64,000 nt of DNA from contig CAJWUI010000003.1 in the NCBI GenBank assembly GCA_913047695.1, positions 1-64,000 of the forward strand, read 5' to 3'. Below are positions 16,980 through 26,791 of the stretch, piece by piece; the stretch's first letter is position 1; each line of letters begins with the position of its first letter. The DNA is from an uncultured Bacteroidota bacterium (GTDB taxonomy: Bacteria > Bacteroidota > Bacteroidia > Flavobacteriales > Flavobacteriaceae). The position numbers were made by a program, and so were the translations under genes. A model generated the notes under the pieces. The model was not told the origin of the DNA and made no database searches. It saw nothing but the letters and a program-made list of their open reading frames with translations.

Positions 16980-18329
16980 TTATTTTATCCATTTTCTTTT
17001 CTGCATTTCTTTGTTTACATAAGAAGACAGATAAATTATTGCAATCATATTCGGTATACACATAAGAGCAAAGGAAAGGTCAATAATTCCAACTACAATA
17101 TCTACAGTAGCTAGTGCTGAAAAAACGATGCTGATTACATAAAAATAATTGTAGTATTTGCCCCAGCTGATCTTTGTCAAATAGCCAAAACATTTCACTC
17201 CATAATAGGAATAAGTAAACAAAGTTGATATTCCAAATACAAAAACCATAAGAAGTAGTAAAATATCACCCAAACCAAAAAACAAACGCCTAAATGCCTC
17301 TAGAGTTAGCACAATACCGTTTAGATTTTCAACTTTGTAAGCTCCACTAATAATTACAACTAGACCAGTAATTGTACACACAAGGATTGTATCAAGAAGC
17401 GGACCTAGCATTGCTACTAGTCCTTCATCTGTCCCATTTTCACTTTGAGATTGCCCATGATACATGGGCGCATTTCCAACTCCACTTTCATTAGAAAAAA
17501 CAGCTCTACGGACACCAAGTATAACAAGACCCCAAAAGCCCCCTGCAACGGCAGTTTTTAAATTAAATGCTTCAAAAATAATTAGTCTAAATGTTGGAAT
17601 TACCTCCTCAAAATTTGATAAAATCATGAAGAGCCCCATAAAAAAATATAAAGCTACCATTACAGGAACCAAATTTGAAGTAACTTTTACAATTGACTTT
17701 AAACCACCGAATATTACAAAACCACTTGCTATGGAAAGCAGAATACCAATTATAAATTTCCACTGTAGGTCTCCAATAATCACATAATTGTTCGGTTTTA
17801 GAACATCCATAAAAGTTTGTGATAATTGATTAGCAGTAAAAGCAGGAAGAACACCAAAAAGCCCAGCTATTGAAAACCAAATAGCAAGAGGCTTACCCCA
17901 TCTTTTGATACCTAAACTCATATAATACATAGGACCGCCTAAGGGATCTCCATTTTTTTGTTTTTCTCTGAGTATCACTGCTAGTGATGATGAATAAAAT
18001 TTAATTATCATTCCTATTATGGCTGTTATCCACATCCAAACTAATACACCGGGGCCACCCATATGTATAGCAATAGCAACTCCAGAAATATTCCCGAGTC
18101 CTACAGTTGCAGCTAGAACAGCTGAAAGTGCTTGAAATCTTGAAATCCCTTTGTTTTGTTCAACTGTGAAAAGAAGTTTAAAGGCAGATTTAATTTTTAG
18201 TAATGGATACCCTTTGCATATAAAAAAAAGGTAAAAACCACCTCCAATTATAGTGAAAAGCATCACCCATTCTAGCTGTTTTATGGAAAATTGTAGATAG
18301 GAATCTAATAAATTAATAAGTTCACTCAT
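16980..18329 (-). CDS. Sodium:alanine/glycine symporter (AGCS family)
   Basis: This 449-residue inner-membrane carrier has about 11 TM helices. The AGCS signatures are ATVGLGNISGVAIAIHMGGP and GDPLGGPMYYMSLGI, followed by VFSNESGVGNAPMYHG. The family imports alanine, glycine or D-alanine with Na+. It is divergently transcribed from the Tat-signal aminotransferase and converges on the M20 amidohydrolase, a neighbourhood suggesting uptake of amino acids set free in the periplasm. The substrate stereochemistry cannot be read from the sequence. Confidence 0.93.
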   Translation of the reverse strand: MSELINLLDSYLQFSIKQLEWVMLFTIIGGGFYLFFICKGYPLLKIKSAFKLLFTVEQNKGISRFQALSAVLAATVGLGNISGVAIAIHMGGPGVLVWMWITAIIGMIIKFYSSSLAVILREKQKNGDPLGGPMYYMSLGIKRWGKPLAIWFSIAGLFGVLPAFTANQLSQTFMDVLKPNNYVIIGDLQWKFIIGILLSIASGFVIFGGLKSIVKVTSNLVPVMVALYFFMGLFMILSNFEEVIPTFRLIIFEAFNLKTAVAGGFWGLVILGVRRAVFSNESGVGNAPMYHGQSQSENGTDEGLVAMLGPLLDTILVCTITGLVVIISGAYKVENLNGIVLTLEAFRRLFFGLGDILLLLMVFVFGISTLFTYSYYGVKCFGYLTKISWGKYYNYFYVISIVFSALATVDIVVGIIDLSFALMCIPNMIAIIYLSSYVNKEMQKRKWIK

Positions 18330-18460
18330 AGCGAAAATTAGGGATTAATTTTCATTTTATAAGTAACATAAACCAAATCATATCTACCAAACAAATATTT
18401 TTTGTGATAAAATTTTGTTTTATAAAAAAAAAGGAGAAACTTTATTATAAAACATTAGAA

Positions 18461-19573
18461 ATGCAAACAAGAAGAGATTGGCTTAAAGTTTCAATGGGAA
18501 TAGGAGGGATACTTTTGACACCACCCAGTATTTTAAGTGCTCAAGAGAAAATACAATACAATCCCAGAGTACTAGAATCTACAATTCGCTTAAGTTCAAA
18601 TGAAAACCCTTATGGACCTTCAAAAAAAGTACAACAACGGATAAAAAATTCATTTAATCATGGATGTAGATATCCGTATGCCTATTCCGACGACTTAGCT
18701 TCGATTTTAGCTGAAAAACACGGTGTCTCTGAAGAGTCAATTATAATTACCGGTGGATCCACTGAGGGATTAAGAATTACGGGTCTTTCCTTCGCATCTA
18801 ATGGGGGAGAAATTATATCTGGGCAACCCACTTTTCTTGCAATGATGGATTATGCAAAACAGTGGGGGGCAACAATAAATTGGGTTCCTGTCGGTGCCGA
18901 CAAAGGATATGATTTAAATGAAATAGAAAAAAGAATCTCTTCTAAAACAAAACTTATATTTCTTTGTAATCCTAATAACCCTACTGGAACACTTGTTCCT
19001 GCGAATAAACTTGTTGATTTCTGTGATACAGCAAGTAAAAAAACTATAGTTTTTTCAGATGAAGCGTACTATGATTATATTGAAAAGCCTAATTATCCAA
19101 GTATGATTAATGCGGTTAAAAAAGGTGACAACGTAATTGTTTCAAAAACATTTTCAAAAGTTTATGGTATGGCAGGTTTAAGAATAGGATATTTAGTTGC
19201 CAAACCTGAAATTGCCAATAAAATTCGTAAAAATGTTGTTGCTATGAGTAATGTTCTTGCTATCGAAGCAGCAAAAGAAGCCCTTAAGGATGAAGGATTT
19301 TATCAATTTTCATTATCCAAAAATAAAGAGGCAAAAAATAGAATTTATGCGATTTTAGATCACCTAAAACTAGACTATGTTACCTCACACACTAATTTTG
19401 TTTTTTTTCACTCGAAAAAAGATATACGAAAGTTGGGAAAAATAATGTTAGAAAAAGGGATACGAATCGGAAGACCTTTTCCTCCCTTCTATGATTGGTG
19501 TAGAATTAGTACGGGGACTCTTAAAGAAGTGGATCTTTTTACAAAAAATATGTTAGAAGTGTATGAAGGATAA
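18461..19573 (+). CDS. Tat-exported class I/II PLP aminotransferase, HisC-like
   Basis: This fold-type I aminotransferase shows the PLP lysine in VSKTFSKVYGMAGLRIGY (about Lys233), the phosphate-binding GGSTEGLRI and FLCNPNNPTGTL, and the histidinol-phosphate aminotransferase-type start RLSSNENPYGPS. A twin-arginine signal precedes it (TRRDWLK, hydrophobic core, ILSAQ), so the folded, cofactor-loaded enzyme is predicted to be exported. The frame is open from 18404, but ATG 18461 begins right at the Tat motif. Substrate unknown; its length (370) matches the HisC family. Such exported HisC-like enzymes recur in environmental bacteria. Confidence 0.88.
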   Translation: MQTRRDWLKVSMGIGGILLTPPSILSAQEKIQYNPRVLESTIRLSSNENPYGPSKKVQQRIKNSFNHGCRYPYAYSDDLASILAEKHGVSEESIIITGGSTEGLRITGLSFASNGGEIISGQPTFLAMMDYAKQWGATINWVPVGADKGYDLNEIEKRISSKTKLIFLCNPNNPTGTLVPANKLVDFCDTASKKTIVFSDEAYYDYIEKPNYPSMINAVKKGDNVIVSKTFSKVYGMAGLRIGYLVAKPEIANKIRKNVVAMSNVLAIEAAKEALKDEGFYQFSLSKNKEAKNRIYAILDHLKLDYVTSHTNFVFFHSKKDIRKLGKIMLEKGIRIGRPFPPFYDWCRISTGTLKEVDLFTKNMLEVYEG

Positions 19574-19576
19574 TTA

Positions 19577-20239
19577 TTATTTTTCCTTAACAACTATATA
19601 AGTAGCTTTTACTCCAGTAGCAAGATTCCATCGATTAGAACCTACTAATTTTCCATTATCATCAAATACCATGACCTCTGCAGTGTTTGGACCTGACGCG
19701 CCCTGGTTTAATGCAACAAAATCTATTTTGTTGAAGCCCATAACAAGGTCTATTGCAATACTTTTGAATCGCTCTTGAAGTAAGACTCTCGAAACAACTT
19801 CTTTATCATTTAACATTATGCGAATTAAATCACCATCTGGAGATTCATGATCTCTCAATGCTATCTGTACAAACTTTCCATTATTACGAAAGTCCCCTAG
19901 ATATTGGTCTGTTTGGAATTGATTTGGATTTTTGTCTTTTTCAGACTTACGATTCAGCTTGTTTTCATATCGTTTTCCAGGATCCAAAAATTTTTCATTT
20001 TCACCAAACATCATGTTTGGATTTTCCCTTTCATTGTTCAAGTTAGGCAAGTCTATATTAGGTTTAAAGTAATCCTCAGATAATAAGGATTTATTTTCTT
20101 TCGGTTTTAATAATTTTGGTTTCTCACCTTCAGACTTTGGCAAAATAAGCTTTGGTGGACTCACCAGCTCAGTCGGCTTTTGGCCATATATGTAGAACAA
20201 ACAAAAAAAGAAAAAAAAAGAAGTTGCCTTTTTTAGCAC
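19577..20239 (-). CDS. Secreted hypothetical protein
   Basis: This 220-residue protein has a phenylalanine-rich signal peptide (SFFFFFCLFYIYGQ). A low-complexity Pro/Lys/Asn-rich middle (to about residue 110) is followed by a more ordered C-terminal domain (FVQIALRDHESPDGDLIRI to the end) that looks all-beta. I do not recognise the domain. It is monocistronic, its end only 3 bases from the stop of the convergent aminotransferase, and divergent from the SSS symporter. Confidence 0.6.
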   Translation of the reverse strand: MLKKATSFFFFFCLFYIYGQKPTELVSPPKLILPKSEGEKPKLLKPKENKSLLSEDYFKPNIDLPNLNNERENPNMMFGENEKFLDPGKRYENKLNRKSEKDKNPNQFQTDQYLGDFRNNGKFVQIALRDHESPDGDLIRIMLNDKEVVSRVLLQERFKSIAIDLVMGFNKIDFVALNQGASGPNTAEVMVFDDNGKLVGSNRWNLATGVKATYIVVKEK

Positions 20240-20360
20240 AGCAATTAAGTTTTATAATGCAAACCTAGTAGTTAATTAATTGAATCTCAAGTGTTTTTTG
20301 AATAAATTAATTTGGGATTGGGTTTTTTTTTACCTTTAGATAGACCAAATGATTTAAATT

Positions 20361-22169
20361 ATGCAGATTACTAATCTAGATTGGCTAATCATTTTTTTAT
20401 TTTTTGCAATATCTCTAGGAATAGGCATTTATGTTTCAAAGTCCTCAGGTAAAAGTGCAAATGAATATTTTTTATCAGGAAGAAGTATGCCTTGGTGGCT
20501 CTTGGGCTTATCAATGGTTGCAACAACATTTTCAACTGATACACCAAATTTGGTGACTGATATAGTAAGATCCAATGGTGTATCTGGTAATTGGATTTGG
20601 TGGGCTTTTTTGATAACAGGACTTTTAACGGTTTTCGTTTATGCGAAACTTTGGCGGAAATCAAATGTTAGCACCGATTTAGAATTTTATGAATTAAGGT
20701 ACGGCGGTAAACCCGCAAGATTTTTAAGAAAATTTAGAGCTATTTATTTGGGAATAATTTTCAATGTTATAACAATGTCAGCGGTTACTTTGGCAGCTAT
20801 TAAAATCGGGGGTATAATGCTAGGACTAGAACCTTGGCAAACTGTTATCACTGCTGGTTTAGTTACGGTTACTTTTAGTGCAATCGGAGGGTTTAAGGGA
20901 GTTGTTTATACAGATGTTATTCTATTTTTTGTTGCAATGGGAGGAGCAATTGGTGCTGCATTTTATCTAGTGAACTTACCTGAGGTAGGTGGAATTGAGG
21001 CTCTTTTGTCAAATGAAAATGTATCAGGTAAAATTTCTATTCTTCCAGATTTTTCTGATACGAATGCACTCATAGCTTTACTTATAATACCGCTTGCAGT
21101 GCAATGGTGGAGTTCTTGGTATCCTGGCGCAGAACCAGGAGGAGGAGGGTACATTGCTCAGAGAATGTTTGCAGCGAAAAATGAAAACCACGCTATTGGT
21201 GCAACATTCTTTTTCAATATTATGCACTATGCTTTGAGACCATGGCCTTGGATTTTAGTTGCACTTGCGTCGCTTGTTATTTTCCCTGATCTTGATAGTA
21301 TCCAACAAGCTTTTCCAAACATAACTGAAGATAAATTAGGGAATGATCTTGCTTATCCTGCAATGCTTACCAAATTACCTACAGGACTCTTAGGTCTTGT
21401 TTTAGCTTCATTGATTTCAGCTTACATGAGTACTATTTCTACTCAACTCAATTGGGGTTCTTCATATATTGTTTATGATTTTTATCAAACTCAAATTAAT
21501 CCTAGTGCTTCTCAAAAACAGTTAGTAGCTGTTGGAAGAATTTCAACGGTCTTACTAATGGTTTTAAGTACTCTATTAGCATTGCTTCTTCAAAATGCAA
21601 TGCAATTATTTAATCTATTATTAGTATTTGGAGCTGGAACGGGTCTTATCTTCATATTAAGGTGGTTTTGGTGGAGAATAAATGCATGGAGTGAAATTAC
21701 TGCGATGGTTGCTTCTGGATTAATTTCTTTAACACTAACAATTCCGTCAATTAAAGCAACTCTTTTTGGTCTTGAGGGGATCATGCCGGGTTGGGCAGAA
21801 TTTCCTTTTGTAGTTGCAGTGACAACAATTTTATGGTTACTCATTACATTTATTACTCCTTCAGAAGATGAGTCTGTATTAAGAGCATTCTATAAAAAAA
21901 CACAACCTGGAGGACCAGGTTGGGCAAAAATTATTGACAAAGCTCAAAAAGATGGTGTAGAACTTTTGGATGATAATAAAACGTGGAGCGTTCCTGCTGG
22001 GATTGTAGCAATGTTACTTGGTTGTTCAATGATCTATAGCATTATGTTTTGCACTGGATACTTCATTTATGGAAATCTCAGATTAGCATTTCCGCTTTTT
22101 GCATTGGCGATAGTATCAGGCTACTTACTTATTAAAATCTGGGGGAAAATAAAAGTAAATGTTTTATAA
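20361..22169 (+). CDS. Sodium:solute symporter (SSS family)
   Basis: This 602-residue protein has 13-15 predicted TM helices, with the SSS start LGIGIYVSKSSGKSANEYFL followed by SGRSMPWWLLGLSMVATTFS, the AIGGFKGVVYTDVILF block in the core, and LLGLVLASLISAYMSTIST late in the protein. The family couples Na+ to import of sugars, amino acids, nucleobases or carboxylates. The long C-terminal extension is a common Bacteroidota form. Substrate not predictable. It converges with nupC, the stops being 5 bases apart. Confidence 0.9.
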   Translation: MQITNLDWLIIFLFFAISLGIGIYVSKSSGKSANEYFLSGRSMPWWLLGLSMVATTFSTDTPNLVTDIVRSNGVSGNWIWWAFLITGLLTVFVYAKLWRKSNVSTDLEFYELRYGGKPARFLRKFRAIYLGIIFNVITMSAVTLAAIKIGGIMLGLEPWQTVITAGLVTVTFSAIGGFKGVVYTDVILFFVAMGGAIGAAFYLVNLPEVGGIEALLSNENVSGKISILPDFSDTNALIALLIIPLAVQWWSSWYPGAEPGGGGYIAQRMFAAKNENHAIGATFFFNIMHYALRPWPWILVALASLVIFPDLDSIQQAFPNITEDKLGNDLAYPAMLTKLPTGLLGLVLASLISAYMSTISTQLNWGSSYIVYDFYQTQINPSASQKQLVAVGRISTVLLMVLSTLLALLLQNAMQLFNLLLVFGAGTGLIFILRWFWWRINAWSEITAMVASGLISLTLTIPSIKATLFGLEGIMPGWAEFPFVVAVTTILWLLITFITPSEDESVLRAFYKKTQPGGPGWAKIIDKAQKDGVELLDDNKTWSVPAGIVAMLLGCSMIYSIMFCTGYFIYGNLRLAFPLFALAIVSGYLLIKIWGKIKVNVL

Positions 22170-22174
22170 TAAGT

Positions 22175-23494
22175 TTATCCTAAAATAATACCCGCGATAG
22201 TTGCTGACATAAGTGAAACTAAGGAACCGGCAATCATTGCTTTTAGACCTAATTCTGTTAAAAGTTTTTTGATTTTAGGAGCGATAATTCCTATTCCTCC
22301 AATTTGGATACCAATTGATGCAAAATTTGCAAATCCACAAAGCATGTAGGTTGCCATTATTACTGATTTTTCATAGTTGAAATGGATTGGATTCAAAGCA
22401 TTTTTTAAACCCACAAGTTGAGTGTAACCAACAAATTCACTCGCAACTAATTTAACACCTAATAATTGTCCCATAAGCGCAATATCATCTTTTGCAACAC
22501 CGATGATCCACATTAATGGAGCAAATAAATACCCTAAAATAAATTCAATAGAAAGGCTTTTGTAAATAGTATTTGATTCAATCCATGAATTAATTCCAGT
22601 AATATCACCAACGCCTCCAAGTATACTACTTAACATTGCTATTAATGCGATAAAGACTAATAACATTGCCGCTACATTTACCGCCATTTTTATCCCTTCA
22701 CTTGTTCCAATTGAGATAGCTGAAAGTAAATTAGAGCCGATCTTATTTTTTGAAACTATGACATTATTTGAGATCTCTTCATTTTGAGGATACATCATTT
22801 TAGCAATCACAATGGCACCAGGTGCTGCCATAACGGATGCGGCTAGAAGACTCTTCGCAAATTCTAACTTTTTGATTGGATCATTCCCGCCTAGAAAACC
22901 AATGTAAGCTCCAAGTACACTTCCAGCTACTGTGGCCATTCCACCAACCATTACTAAGAAAATTTCAGAACGATTCATTTTCTCTAAATAAGCTTTAATA
23001 AGAAGAGGCGCTTCGGTCTGACCTAGAAATATGTTCCCAGCAACTGATAAACTTTCAGCTCCAGAAATTTTAAAAACTTTTGTAAGAAGTCTTGCCAAAA
23101 ATCCAACCACTTTCTGAATAATTCCAAAGTAATAAAGTATCGAACTTAAGGCTGAAAAGAATATGATAACAGGTAGAGCCTGAAAAATAAAAATAAAGCC
23201 ATATTCATCAACATCACCAAATTCACCTAAAAGCATTTTAGTTCCTTCACCAGTATATTCAAGAACTTTTATAAAAAAGTTGCCTGCAGTCTCAAAAATA
23301 TTTTTTATTAATTTCACCTTGAGCACCCCAAAAGCAACAATAAATTGTATAAATAATCCTACACCAACTGTCTTCCATGAAATAGCTTTTCGATTATTGC
23401 TCAAAATAAAAGCAATTAAAATCAAAACAGAAATACCCAAAAATCCTCTTAAAAGGGAAATAAGAGAAAAGCCGCTAACTGGAATTAACTCCAT
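22175..23494 (-). CDS. nupC: Concentrative nucleoside transporter (CNT/NupC family)
   Basis: This 439-residue inner-membrane protein carries CNT motifs: AESLSVAGNIFLGQTEAPLL with the nucleoside- and Na+-binding Gln-Thr-Glu, then VMVGGMATVAGSVLGAYIGF, and KNALNPIHFNYEKSVIMATY near the C-terminus. It imports nucleosides with Na+ or H+. It is preceded by a small gene and pirin on the same strand, but a 92-base gap suggests its own promoter. Confidence 0.93.
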   Translation of the reverse strand: MELIPVSGFSLISLLRGFLGISVLILIAFILSNNRKAISWKTVGVGLFIQFIVAFGVLKVKLIKNIFETAGNFFIKVLEYTGEGTKMLLGEFGDVDEYGFIFIFQALPVIIFFSALSSILYYFGIIQKVVGFLARLLTKVFKISGAESLSVAGNIFLGQTEAPLLIKAYLEKMNRSEIFLVMVGGMATVAGSVLGAYIGFLGGNDPIKKLEFAKSLLAASVMAAPGAIVIAKMMYPQNEEISNNVIVSKNKIGSNLLSAISIGTSEGIKMAVNVAAMLLVFIALIAMLSSILGGVGDITGINSWIESNTIYKSLSIEFILGYLFAPLMWIIGVAKDDIALMGQLLGVKLVASEFVGYTQLVGLKNALNPIHFNYEKSVIMATYMLCGFANFASIGIQIGGIGIIAPKIKKLLTELGLKAMIAGSLVSLMSATIAGIILG

Positions 23495-23586
23495 AATTTA
23501 TTTATCTATTTGATAAAGTTAAGGAATCATTTTCATGAGAATTATAACCTTAAGTACTTTCAAGCTTTTCAATAATCTAATTGAAA

Positions 23587-23727
23587 TTAAAATTCTTCTT
23601 CTAGGATTTTTCGGATTACATTTCTGGTAGTTATGAGCGTTATTTTATGAACACTGTCTTTATAATCACCATTTTGAATTTTTTGTTCAATGTACACAAG
23701 AAGTTCCTTTGCTGATTGTTTTAACAT
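23587..23727 (-). CDS. Small 46-residue protein of unknown function downstream of pirin
   Basis: A short frame starting MLKQSAKELLVYIEQK and ending in ITTRNVIRKILEEEF begins 9 bases after the pirin stop on the same strand. It is predicted to be largely helical and strongly charged, with an acidic tail. The even spacing from pirin and the gene-like composition argue for a real gene, but its size leaves real doubt. No family recognised. Confidence 0.45.
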   Translation of the reverse strand: MLKQSAKELLVYIEQKIQNGDYKDSVHKITLITTRNVIRKILEEEF

Positions 23728-23736
23728 TTCAAATAC

Positions 23737-24444
23737 TTAATGAGGAACTTCGATTAATAAAAGTTTTGTGCTTTTATCCACAGAAATATTAAAATCTTCT
23801 GTATCCCAAATTCCAAGGGCATCTCTCTTGCCAAGGATGTTTTCAGAAATTTTTGCACGACCTTCAATAACAAAAGTATAAACCCCATTACCTTTTTTAT
23901 TTATTTTATATTCAAAGGAGGCTGGTTTGTTAAAATTACCCATGTGCAACCAGGCATCTTGATGAATCCACATTCCAGTACCACTTTTATTCGGAGTAAC
24001 TATGGGATACAGACTATTCATTTTTTGAAGCTCCTTAAAGTTTTTTTGATCATAACGAGGGATCACGTTTTGTTCTTTTGGGAATATCCAGATTTGAAGA
24101 AGACTTACTGGTTTTTCTTTACTTTTATTGTATTCACTGTGAGAGACACCTGTTCCAGCACTCATGACTTGTATTTCATCTTTTTCAATCACACCTACAT
24201 TTTCCATGCTGTCTTTGTGTTCTAAACTCCCATCTAAAGGTATAGTGATAATCTCCATATTGTCGTGCGGATGAGTACCAAAACCTCTTCCAGGTGCAAT
24301 TATATCATCGTTCAATACACGTAGAGCTCCAAACTGTATTCTTTCAGGATTGAAATAATTGGCAAAACTAAAGGAATGTTTGGCTTTTAACCAACCGTGG
24401 TCAGCTTCTCCTCTGGAGTTTGAACTATGGAATATTTTTTTCAT
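23737..24444 (-). CDS. Pirin family protein (YhhW-like bicupin)
   Basis: This 235-residue bicupin has the pirin motif FGTHPHDNMEIITIPLDGSL followed by EHKDSMENVG, with the three His and one Glu that bind iron; GTGVSHSEYN follows in the N-terminal cupin. The C-terminal cupin is degenerate, as usual. Some pirins act as quercetinases or redox-responsive regulators; the role here is unknown. A 46-codon frame follows within 9 bases. Confidence 0.93.
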   Translation of the reverse strand: MKKIFHSSNSRGEADHGWLKAKHSFSFANYFNPERIQFGALRVLNDDIIAPGRGFGTHPHDNMEIITIPLDGSLEHKDSMENVGVIEKDEIQVMSAGTGVSHSEYNKSKEKPVSLLQIWIFPKEQNVIPRYDQKNFKELQKMNSLYPIVTPNKSGTGMWIHQDAWLHMGNFNKPASFEYKINKKGNGVYTFVIEGRAKISENILGKRDALGIWDTEDFNISVDKSTKLLLIEVPH

Positions 24445-24480
24445 TCTTTAAAATTGGTTTAATGAATATTTTTTATCACA

Positions 24481-24723
24481 TTATTTATTCCTGTTTTCTA
24501 GAGATTTTTTAGTTTCAGTAATTCTGTCTATCAGGTTTTTTTTGGCATCGAAATATTTAATTAGAGTTTTAATTTTTGTCTCATTTTCTCTCTTTTCTTT
24601 TTGTTTATTTTTTTCTTCAGATATAGTATTTTTAATTTCAAGATAAGTACTTACTGCGAAACCTATAACAATAGCTATGCAGACAATAAAAGCAATGATT
24701 TCTTCTGTTTCGGACAGATACAT
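24481..24723 (-). CDS. Small membrane-anchored coiled-coil protein, unknown function
   Basis: This 80-residue protein has one N-terminal TM helix (IIAFIVCIAIVIGFAVSTYL) and a highly charged Lys/Glu helix from about residue 30 to the end, predicted to form a coiled coil. No family recognised. It lies 36 bases upstream of pirin on the same strand and just before the divergent TonB-dependent receptor. Confidence 0.5.
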   Translation of the reverse strand: MYLSETEEIIAFIVCIAIVIGFAVSTYLEIKNTISEEKNKQKEKRENETKIKTLIKYFDAKKNLIDRITETKKSLENRNK

Positions 24724-24764
24724 AATTGATTATCTTCGTACAAATTTAAATAATAGCATACACT

Positions 24765-26780
24765 ATGACCATAATAGAGAGCAGAATTTCTAAAACCATC
24801 ATTATAGTTTCTTTTTTTTTAAACTCTTTTTTTTCTAAAGCACAAAATAATTCAAATACTGTTACAGTTACACTCAAAGAAGTAGTGCTAAATTCTCCTA
24901 AAACTTCTACTGCTTTAAATAAACTACCCTTTGCAGTAAGTTTTCAAGAAGTTGAGCAATATCAAAACATATTTCAGCAAATTACCCTACAAGACTATTT
25001 AAGGGCAGTACCAGGGCTTTTTACTCAAAATGCAAATAATTATGCACAAGATTTAAGAGTTTCTTTGAGAGGTTTTGGTGCAAGATCAGCTTTTGGAATA
25101 AGAGGAGTTAAGATCATTATTGATGGAATTCCAGAAACAACACCAGACGGACAGGGTCAAATAGATAATATACCGTTGGGACTTCTCAAAAACCTGGAAG
25201 TCCTTAGGGGGCCATCTGCTAGTTTGTATGGTAATGCCTCAGGTGGAGTCATTTATCTAAACACAATAGATTATATTGAAGGGAAAAATTTTCAATTCCG
25301 AACCCGTCTAGGTGCCTTTGGATTTCAATCTTATCAATTAACAGGGTCTGTTAAAAATGATAAAACAACTGCATTGATTCATGCGAACCGTTTACTTACA
25401 GATGGATTTAGAAATAATAGTGGTTTAGAACAAAATCTTTTCAATCTGAAAATAAAACATAAATTAAATCCCTCATCAAAAATTCAGTTTCAAATGAATT
25501 TTACTGATAGCCCAAGAGCAGAGGATGCAGGGGGAATAACTCTAGAGGATTCAGAAGAAGATAGGTCTCAGGCTAGACAACGTAATTTAGATTATGATAC
25601 TTATGAGAGCGTTAATCATTTTAAATTTGGGCTGAATTGGGATAAAAGTTGGACTGATAAGATAATTCTAAGCACGTATGGATTTTATTCATTTAGAGAT
25701 TTTTATGGTAAACTACCATTTGAAAACGGAGGAATTATTGATTTGACAAGAAATTATTTTGGATTAGGGAGCCGCCTGAATTATAAAAATGGAAAGAATA
25801 ATTTGCAAGTTGCAGCTGAATTACTAGATCAGTCAGATCAAAGGGATAGATATCTAAATATTTTGGGCTCCCAAGGATCTAATAGTTTCTCTCAAGAAGA
25901 AAAATTTCAAAATTTTAGTTTCTCCATTTTGGATGAGCTAAAATTGGAGGCATTATTTTTTCGCCTCAGCTTGCGTTATGACGACATGCGTTTAGGCACA
26001 GATAGTTTTTCACAGGATCAAATATATCAGGTAATTAATCCAAGTTTAGGAGTGAGTTATGAGCTTACTCCATTTCAGCATATTTATGTAAATTTTTCCA
26101 CTAGCTTTGAAACTCCAACCTTGTCTGAGCTATCAGCGAATCCCTCTGGTGCAGAAGGATTTAATTTTGAATTGAGCCCTTCAGAAGCGATATCCTATGA
26201 TTTAGGATGGAAAGGACAGTGGCAAAAGTTCAAACTAGAGACAAACTTATTTTTAATAGAAAGTTCTAATGAGATTTTACCTTATGAATTAGAGGAGTTT
26301 CCAGGGCGTTCATTTTATAGAAATACTGGAGCTACACAAAGATATGGCCTGGAACTAGTTACGCAATATAAATATAAGGAGTGGGAGGTAAGAACAAGTA
26401 TTACTCAAGCTAAATATCTTTTTAAAGGTAGCGATAACAACTTGGATAATTCTCTTCCTGGAATACCAAATAGTCAAATATTTTTACAGTTAGGTTATAC
26501 AACAAATAACAGTTTGCAACTCCTATTATCAGCAGAGCATATCGGACACCTCTATGCTAATAATTCAAATACAGTTAAAGTTGAATCCTTTCAAAATGTA
26601 AGGTTTCAAGTTGGCAAATCATTTAATCTTAATAATATAGCCCTTACTTTCTCAGGAGGTATTAATAATATTTTTAATGAAAGATATTTTGATAATATTA
26701 GGCTAAATGCATTTGGGAAAAGATATTATGAACCCGCTCCTACAAGGAATGCTTATTTAGGGTTTCAAATTGAAATTTAA
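24765..26780 (+). CDS. TonB-dependent outer-membrane receptor
   Basis: This 671-residue receptor has a signal segment (IIVSFFLNSFFSKAQ), a TonB-box-like stretch (LKEVVLNSPK), a plug domain with DYLRAVPGLFTQNANN, VSLRGFGARSAFGIRGVKII and LEVLRGPSASLYGNASGG, then a 22-strand barrel ending in a terminal aromatic/hydrophobic strand (NAYLGFQIEI). The plug resembles siderophore/cobalamin-type receptors rather than SusC, as there is no CarboxypepD-like N-domain. It is followed 11 bases later by the S13 carboxypeptidase. Ligand unknown. Confidence 0.92.
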   Translation: MTIIESRISKTIIIVSFFLNSFFSKAQNNSNTVTVTLKEVVLNSPKTSTALNKLPFAVSFQEVEQYQNIFQQITLQDYLRAVPGLFTQNANNYAQDLRVSLRGFGARSAFGIRGVKIIIDGIPETTPDGQGQIDNIPLGLLKNLEVLRGPSASLYGNASGGVIYLNTIDYIEGKNFQFRTRLGAFGFQSYQLTGSVKNDKTTALIHANRLLTDGFRNNSGLEQNLFNLKIKHKLNPSSKIQFQMNFTDSPRAEDAGGITLEDSEEDRSQARQRNLDYDTYESVNHFKFGLNWDKSWTDKIILSTYGFYSFRDFYGKLPFENGGIIDLTRNYFGLGSRLNYKNGKNNLQVAAELLDQSDQRDRYLNILGSQGSNSFSQEEKFQNFSFSILDELKLEALFFRLSLRYDDMRLGTDSFSQDQIYQVINPSLGVSYELTPFQHIYVNFSTSFETPTLSELSANPSGAEGFNFELSPSEAISYDLGWKGQWQKFKLETNLFLIESSNEILPYELEEFPGRSFYRNTGATQRYGLELVTQYKYKEWEVRTSITQAKYLFKGSDNNLDNSLPGIPNSQIFLQLGYTTNNSLQLLLSAEHIGHLYANNSNTVKVESFQNVRFQVGKSFNLNNIALTFSGGINNIFNERYFDNIRLNAFGKRYYEPAPTRNAYLGFQIEI

Positions 26781-26791
26781 ATTGGCTTATT

